From NCBI RefSeq assembly GCF_018866245.1, contig NZ_CP076458.1, forward strand, positions 2,356,001 to 2,420,000: a DNA stretch of 64,000 nt, given 5' to 3'. The translations under genes were made by a program, and so were the position numbers. Below are positions 60,988-64,000 of this stretch, piece by piece. The notes below the pieces were generated by a model, which was not told where the DNA came from, did not search any database, and was given only the letters and a program-made list of their open reading frames with translations. This DNA is from Novisyntrophococcus fermenticellae (GTDB lineage: Bacteria; Bacillota; Clostridia; Lachnospirales; Lachnospiraceae). Position 1 is the first letter of the stretch. Every line of letters begins with the position of its first letter.

Positions 60988-63036
60988 TCAAATCTCTCCT
61001 CCATCCAACATTTCTGCCAATGTTTCTTTCAAAATATCAATTGCTTCCGGCAGGTCAATTTCCTCAAATTGACAGCCCGCTATATTCAAATGGCCTCCGC
61101 CGCCCAGACGTTCCATGATAATCTGCACATTTATCTCATCAATAGCCCGGGCACTGACGTATACCGTATTCTTAAATTTCGTCAAAACAAAAGAGGCTTT
61201 CACACCAATAATATTCAATAATTCATTAGCGGCCTGAGCACCTACAATTGTAGGGCTCTCCACATAATCCGAAGGGCAGACGGAAATTGCAAAGGAATCC
61301 CGAAACAGCTCCGCATTCATAATCGTCTCACCCTTTGCCCTATAATCAGACATGTTCTCCCGGAAAAGTTTGCGAACCCTCGATACATCGGCGCCACAGC
61401 GTCTTAAAAACGCAGCTGCTTCAAAGGTCCGAACACCTGTCTTCTGCATGAAGTTATCGGTATCCACCATAATTCCCGCATAGATGGTATCCGCTTCTAT
61501 GTTCCGGATGCGCACTCCATCTGCAAAATACTGCAATATCTCTGCAACCATCTCACATGCGGAGGACGCATACGGCTCTATATATGACAATACAGAGTTT
61601 TTAACAACTTCGCTTCCCTGGCGGTGATGATCCAGAACTACAATAGTCTTTGTCAGATACAGCAGGTCCTCACACTCGGTATAACTTGGCTTATTAACAT
61701 CTACCACCACTACCATGGTGTTATCATCCACAATCTCTTTTGCCTCATGGCAGGAGACAAACATATCCTGCCCATATTCCTGATCATTCAAAAAACCCGC
61801 CATCAACGGCTTAATTGAAGTAGTAGGATTGTCAATTACAATATGGGTCTTCTTGTCCAATGCCTTAGCGGCACAGTAAACACCTACAGCCGCACCAAAA
61901 GAATCCACATCTGTAATTTTATGTCCCATAACTACAATCTTTTCTTTCGTCAGCATCAGTTCCTTGAGTGCATGCGCTTTTACTCTGGCCTTTACTCTGG
62001 TATTCTTCTCGACTGCCTGAGTCTTTCCGCCATAATAGGAAATCTGCCGGCCTTCTTTGACAACTACCTGGTCTCCGCCCCTTCCCAATGCCAGATCAAT
62101 GGCAATTCTTGCAAATTCTGCATTCTTGGCATAGGTCCCCGTATTCGCCCCGATTCCGATACTAATAGTCACCGCCATCTCATTGCCGATATTAACTGTC
62201 TTTACCTCTTCCAGAATACTAAATCTGCCGGCCTTCAGCTCATCCAGGGAACTTTGACGCATTACCAGAAAATACTTGTCCTTCTCTATCTTCTTGACCA
62301 GTCCATCCGTGTCATTAAAATACTTATTAATCTTTCTGTCCACAAGTGCAGTAAGCAATGAACGTCTCACCTCTTCCACACTTTCCAGTGCTTCGTCATA
62401 ATTATCCAGATATAAAAATCCGGCCACCATATTCTCTGCTTTATATTTTTTGATATACGTATTTAATTCCGTTTCATCAAAAAGAAACATGGCCGTCAGA
62501 TGGTTATTCTGGTTTTCTGCAGTTATAATCTCAGAATCACCCAGGAGTTCATCCATCATAATACGCTTCATATGAATTCTGAAATCACGGTTTTCATAGG
62601 TGAGCGTAACCTCTGACTCCTCTTCATTCTCCGGCAGCTTATCCATCGTAATCTGCGAGAATATATTCGTAATCGATTTATGGTACTGCTTCTCTTTCCC
62701 AGTAAGCTCGGCGAATTTCTTATTCACCCACAACAGTTTTCCCTGTGAATCCAGAAGTGCATAAGGCACTGACAGATTACTCATCAGACTTTTCTGTACC
62801 TGCCCATACCTCGTGGCAAATGAAATAAGGTCATTAAATAAAATCGGACGGTTATGATAATACAAAAGCACCACAATTGCAATATAAAAAGCCACAAAAA
62901 CAGTCATCACTGCTCCTGCACGTCTATTGATAACATAAATAAATATATTCATGATAATCAGTAAGGCAGAAAGTATCATCGGCCATTTTAAGTAAGAGCG
63001 CAATTGCCCGCTTATTTTAATCTTATTATTTCCCAT
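60988..63036 (-). CDS. gdpP: Cyclic-di-AMP phosphodiesterase GdpP
   Basis: It hydrolyses c-di-AMP, affecting potassium and cell-wall homeostasis. Domains in order are two transmembrane helices (about 13-55), a PAS domain (about 75-185), a degenerate GGDEF domain (about 190-330) and DHH/DHHA1 domains with GHKITDVDSFGAA (about 372-384) and DHH (about 470). The length, 682 aa, is typical. AAGGAG precedes the ATG. It is first of the gdpP-rplI-dnaB unit. Confidence 0.95.
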   Translation of the reverse strand: MGNNKIKISGQLRSYLKWPMILSALLIIMNIFIYVINRRAGAVMTVFVAFYIAIVVLLYYHNRPILFNDLISFATRYGQVQKSLMSNLSVPYALLDSQGKLLWVNKKFAELTGKEKQYHKSITNIFSQITMDKLPENEEESEVTLTYENRDFRIHMKRIMMDELLGDSEIITAENQNNHLTAMFLFDETELNTYIKKYKAENMVAGFLYLDNYDEALESVEEVRRSLLTALVDRKINKYFNDTDGLVKKIEKDKYFLVMRQSSLDELKAGRFSILEEVKTVNIGNEMAVTISIGIGANTGTYAKNAEFARIAIDLALGRGGDQVVVKEGRQISYYGGKTQAVEKNTRVKARVKAHALKELMLTKEKIVVMGHKITDVDSFGAAVGVYCAAKALDKKTHIVIDNPTTSIKPLMAGFLNDQEYGQDMFVSCHEAKEIVDDNTMVVVVDVNKPSYTECEDLLYLTKTIVVLDHHRQGSEVVKNSVLSYIEPYASSACEMVAEILQYFADGVRIRNIEADTIYAGIMVDTDNFMQKTGVRTFEAAAFLRRCGADVSRVRKLFRENMSDYRAKGETIMNAELFRDSFAISVCPSDYVESPTIVGAQAANELLNIIGVKASFVLTKFKNTVYVSARAIDEINVQIIMERLGGGGHLNIAGCQFEEIDLPEAIDILKETLAEMLDGGEI

Positions 63037-63056
63037 AGTATCTCCTTGGATTTAAA

Positions 63057-63102
63057 GGTTACACTTCGCATACTATCGGGTCAAAAGGGATTTTGACCCT
63101 GG
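63057..63102. repeat. Repeat-module relative upstream of gdpP
   Basis: GGTTACACTTCG, identical to part of the 100-bp unit, is followed by a perfect hairpin GGGTCAAAA-GGGA-TTTTGACCC (63078-63099). A similar GGTCAAAA hairpin flanks the element at 27487. Confidence 0.6.
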
Positions 63103-63145
63103 TATCACTTAATTATAACACGATTCCGTGGATATGAAAAGAATT

Positions 63146-63196
63146 AGCTGTTCCGTCCTTCGTTAACCTCATAGATTATTTCCGGACGGAACAGCT
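63146..63196 (-). terminator. Terminator after ssb
   Basis: AGCTGTTCCGTCC (63146-63158) pairs perfectly with GGACGGAACAGCT (63184-63196) over a 25-base loop; on the minus strand AATTCTTTTC follows. The loop contains CTTCGTTAACCTCAT, similar to the repeat unit. Confidence 0.7.
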
Positions 63197-63245
63197 TTTA
63201 AGGATAGAAAAAATTAATAATCAGGCTTTTAAGCGCTCCGATCAT

Positions 63246-63713
63246 TTAATTAAAGGGCAATTCTTCATCTATACCATCCGGTATATTCATAAATCCGTCG
63301 GCAGAAGCAGGAGCACTGGCTGGTGCACCGGCAGAAGCTCCAGAACTTTCAAATCCGCCTGCCCCATAGGGCGCACTGTTTCCTGTACCTGCAGATTTGC
63401 TTTCTGCAAATTCCTGTTCTTCCACAACAACATCCGTGGTGTAAACTTTAGCACCTTCACGGTTTGTATAACTTCCTGTCTGAATTCTCCCTGTAATTAC
63501 AATCCGTATACCCTGGCGAAAATACTTTTCCGCAAATTCTGCGCTTCTTCCAAAGGCTACGCAGCTGATAAAGTCTGCAGTCTGCTCACCATCTCTCTTG
63601 AATCTTCTGTCAACGGCCAATGTATATCTTGCTACAGCGGTTGAATTCTCACCGGCAGAATAACGAATGTCCGGATCTCTTGTCAGTCTCCCCATTAATA
63701 TAACTTTGTTCAT
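63246..63713 (-). CDS. ssb: Single-stranded DNA-binding protein
   Basis: SSB coats single-stranded DNA in replication and repair. The OB fold begins MNKVILMGRLTRDPDIRYS, with FISCVAFGRSAEF in the middle; a Gly/Ser/Ala-rich linker leads to the acidic tip DEELPF plus one Asn. The frame is open to 63770, but the ATG at 63713 has GAGG 7 bases upstream (155 aa). Unusually, neither rpsF nor rpsR flanks it. Confidence 0.95.
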   Translation of the reverse strand: MNKVILMGRLTRDPDIRYSAGENSTAVARYTLAVDRRFKRDGEQTADFISCVAFGRSAEFAEKYFRQGIRIVITGRIQTGSYTNREGAKVYTTDVVVEEQEFAESKSAGTGNSAPYGAGGFESSGASAGAPASAPASADGFMNIPDGIDEELPFN

Positions 63714-63850
63714 ATGTTTACCTCTGTTCTCTCTTTTCGTGGTCTCATGTAAGTACATTGAATAACGCATATTTTATATATATCACGGAATATTATCATA
63801 GCATAAAACAGGGTAATCGTCAATCTTCGGAGCAAAAGCGCCTTTATAGC

Positions 63851-64000
63851 TTAAGGTTCATCCCGCTTTAAACCGCGCGTATTTTTCTCCACCAATTTTC
63901 TGGCAATCATAATCTGATGTCCGCAGCCTGTGCACTTCAGCCGGAAATCAGCTCCCACTCTTAAAATCTCCCATTCACTGCTCCCACAGGGATGAGGTTT
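63851..64000 (-). CDS. DUF951 protein, 5' end cut by window edge
   Basis: Forty-nine codons are visible to a TAA at 63851. The translation KPHPCGSSEWEILRVGADFR followed by LKCTGCGHQIMIARK matches the DUF951 zinc-ribbon-like pattern, with C-x2-C after an HPCGS motif. The role is unknown; the family often sits near rpsF-ssb in Clostridia. The start lies beyond the window. Confidence 0.85.
   Translation of the reverse strand, partial: KPHPCGSSEWEILRVGADFRLKCTGCGHQIMIARKLVEKNTRGLKRDEP

Overview
The window reads as chromosomal DNA of a spore-forming, low-to-mid GC Firmicute of class Clostridia, most likely a gut Lachnospiraceae (Blautia/Dorea/Ruminococcus-like). The evidence is the gene order of several conserved Firmicute blocks, sporulation genes (spoIIM, spoIIE, yabP, yabQ, cwlD, a cotS-like gene), a proS T-box leader and Lachnospiraceae-type small proteins. 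Most genes are on the minus strand. No prophage, insertion sequence, CRISPR array or rRNA was found.

Layout. 1-3711: a LacI-family regulator, a uroporphyrinogen-decarboxylase-like enzyme, a ribokinase-like kinase and an RbsD-like mutarotase (cut by the window edge), with three near-identical palindromic operators. 3841-17283: a housekeeping run transcribed leftwards (murE, priA, def, fmt, zinc peptidase, rsmB, rlmN, PP2C phosphatase, PASTA kinase, rsgA, rpe, thiN). 17486-21578: a LysM/GH18 spore-type glycosidase (+), then DAHP synthase, xerD and spoIIM (-). 21678-26625: a pentose-type island (xylulokinase, FucI/AraA-like isomerase, DUF4867-like cupin) facing a ROK repressor, with a XylR-like operator between. 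26622-32724: an orphan response regulator, a DUF6483-like protein, trpS, a SWIM/SNF2 helicase and tRNA-Tyr. 32791-34881: a GH13 enzyme. 35116-44729: the conserved pgcA-mazG-hup-rqcP-yabP-yabQ-divIC-spoIIE-tilS-hpt-ftsH block. 44798-49126: a cotS-like gene, the CCA-adding enzyme and divergent T-box-controlled proS. 49242-55671: dCMP deaminase, upp, rpiB, a degenerate YwlE, tsaC, cwlD, a DivIVA-like gene and an SH3/GH18 protein. 55880-64000: an unknown 75-81 aa protein, a MecA-like adaptor, a DUF1858 protein, four exact copies (the last partial) of a 100-bp repeat, a ferredoxin, a MerR-like regulator, dnaB, rplI, gdpP, ssb and a DUF951 protein.

The main observations are as follows. (1) Adjacent cwlD and divIVA-like genes each carry an apparent one-base loss in a G5 run. 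(2) The yabP start region nests a SigE-like promoter and the ribosome-binding site inside the upstream rqcP terminator hairpin, and cwlD shows a weaker version of the same layout. (3) spoIIE has a TTGACA/TATAAT promoter with a 21-bp spacer and 0A-box-like sites. (4) The YwlE-position protein has lost its catalytic Cys and general-acid Asp. (5) A family of structured repeats includes a perfect 100-bp tandem array. No completely new multi-gene system was seen; the least explained gene set is the LacI/UroD-like/kinase/RbsD operon.
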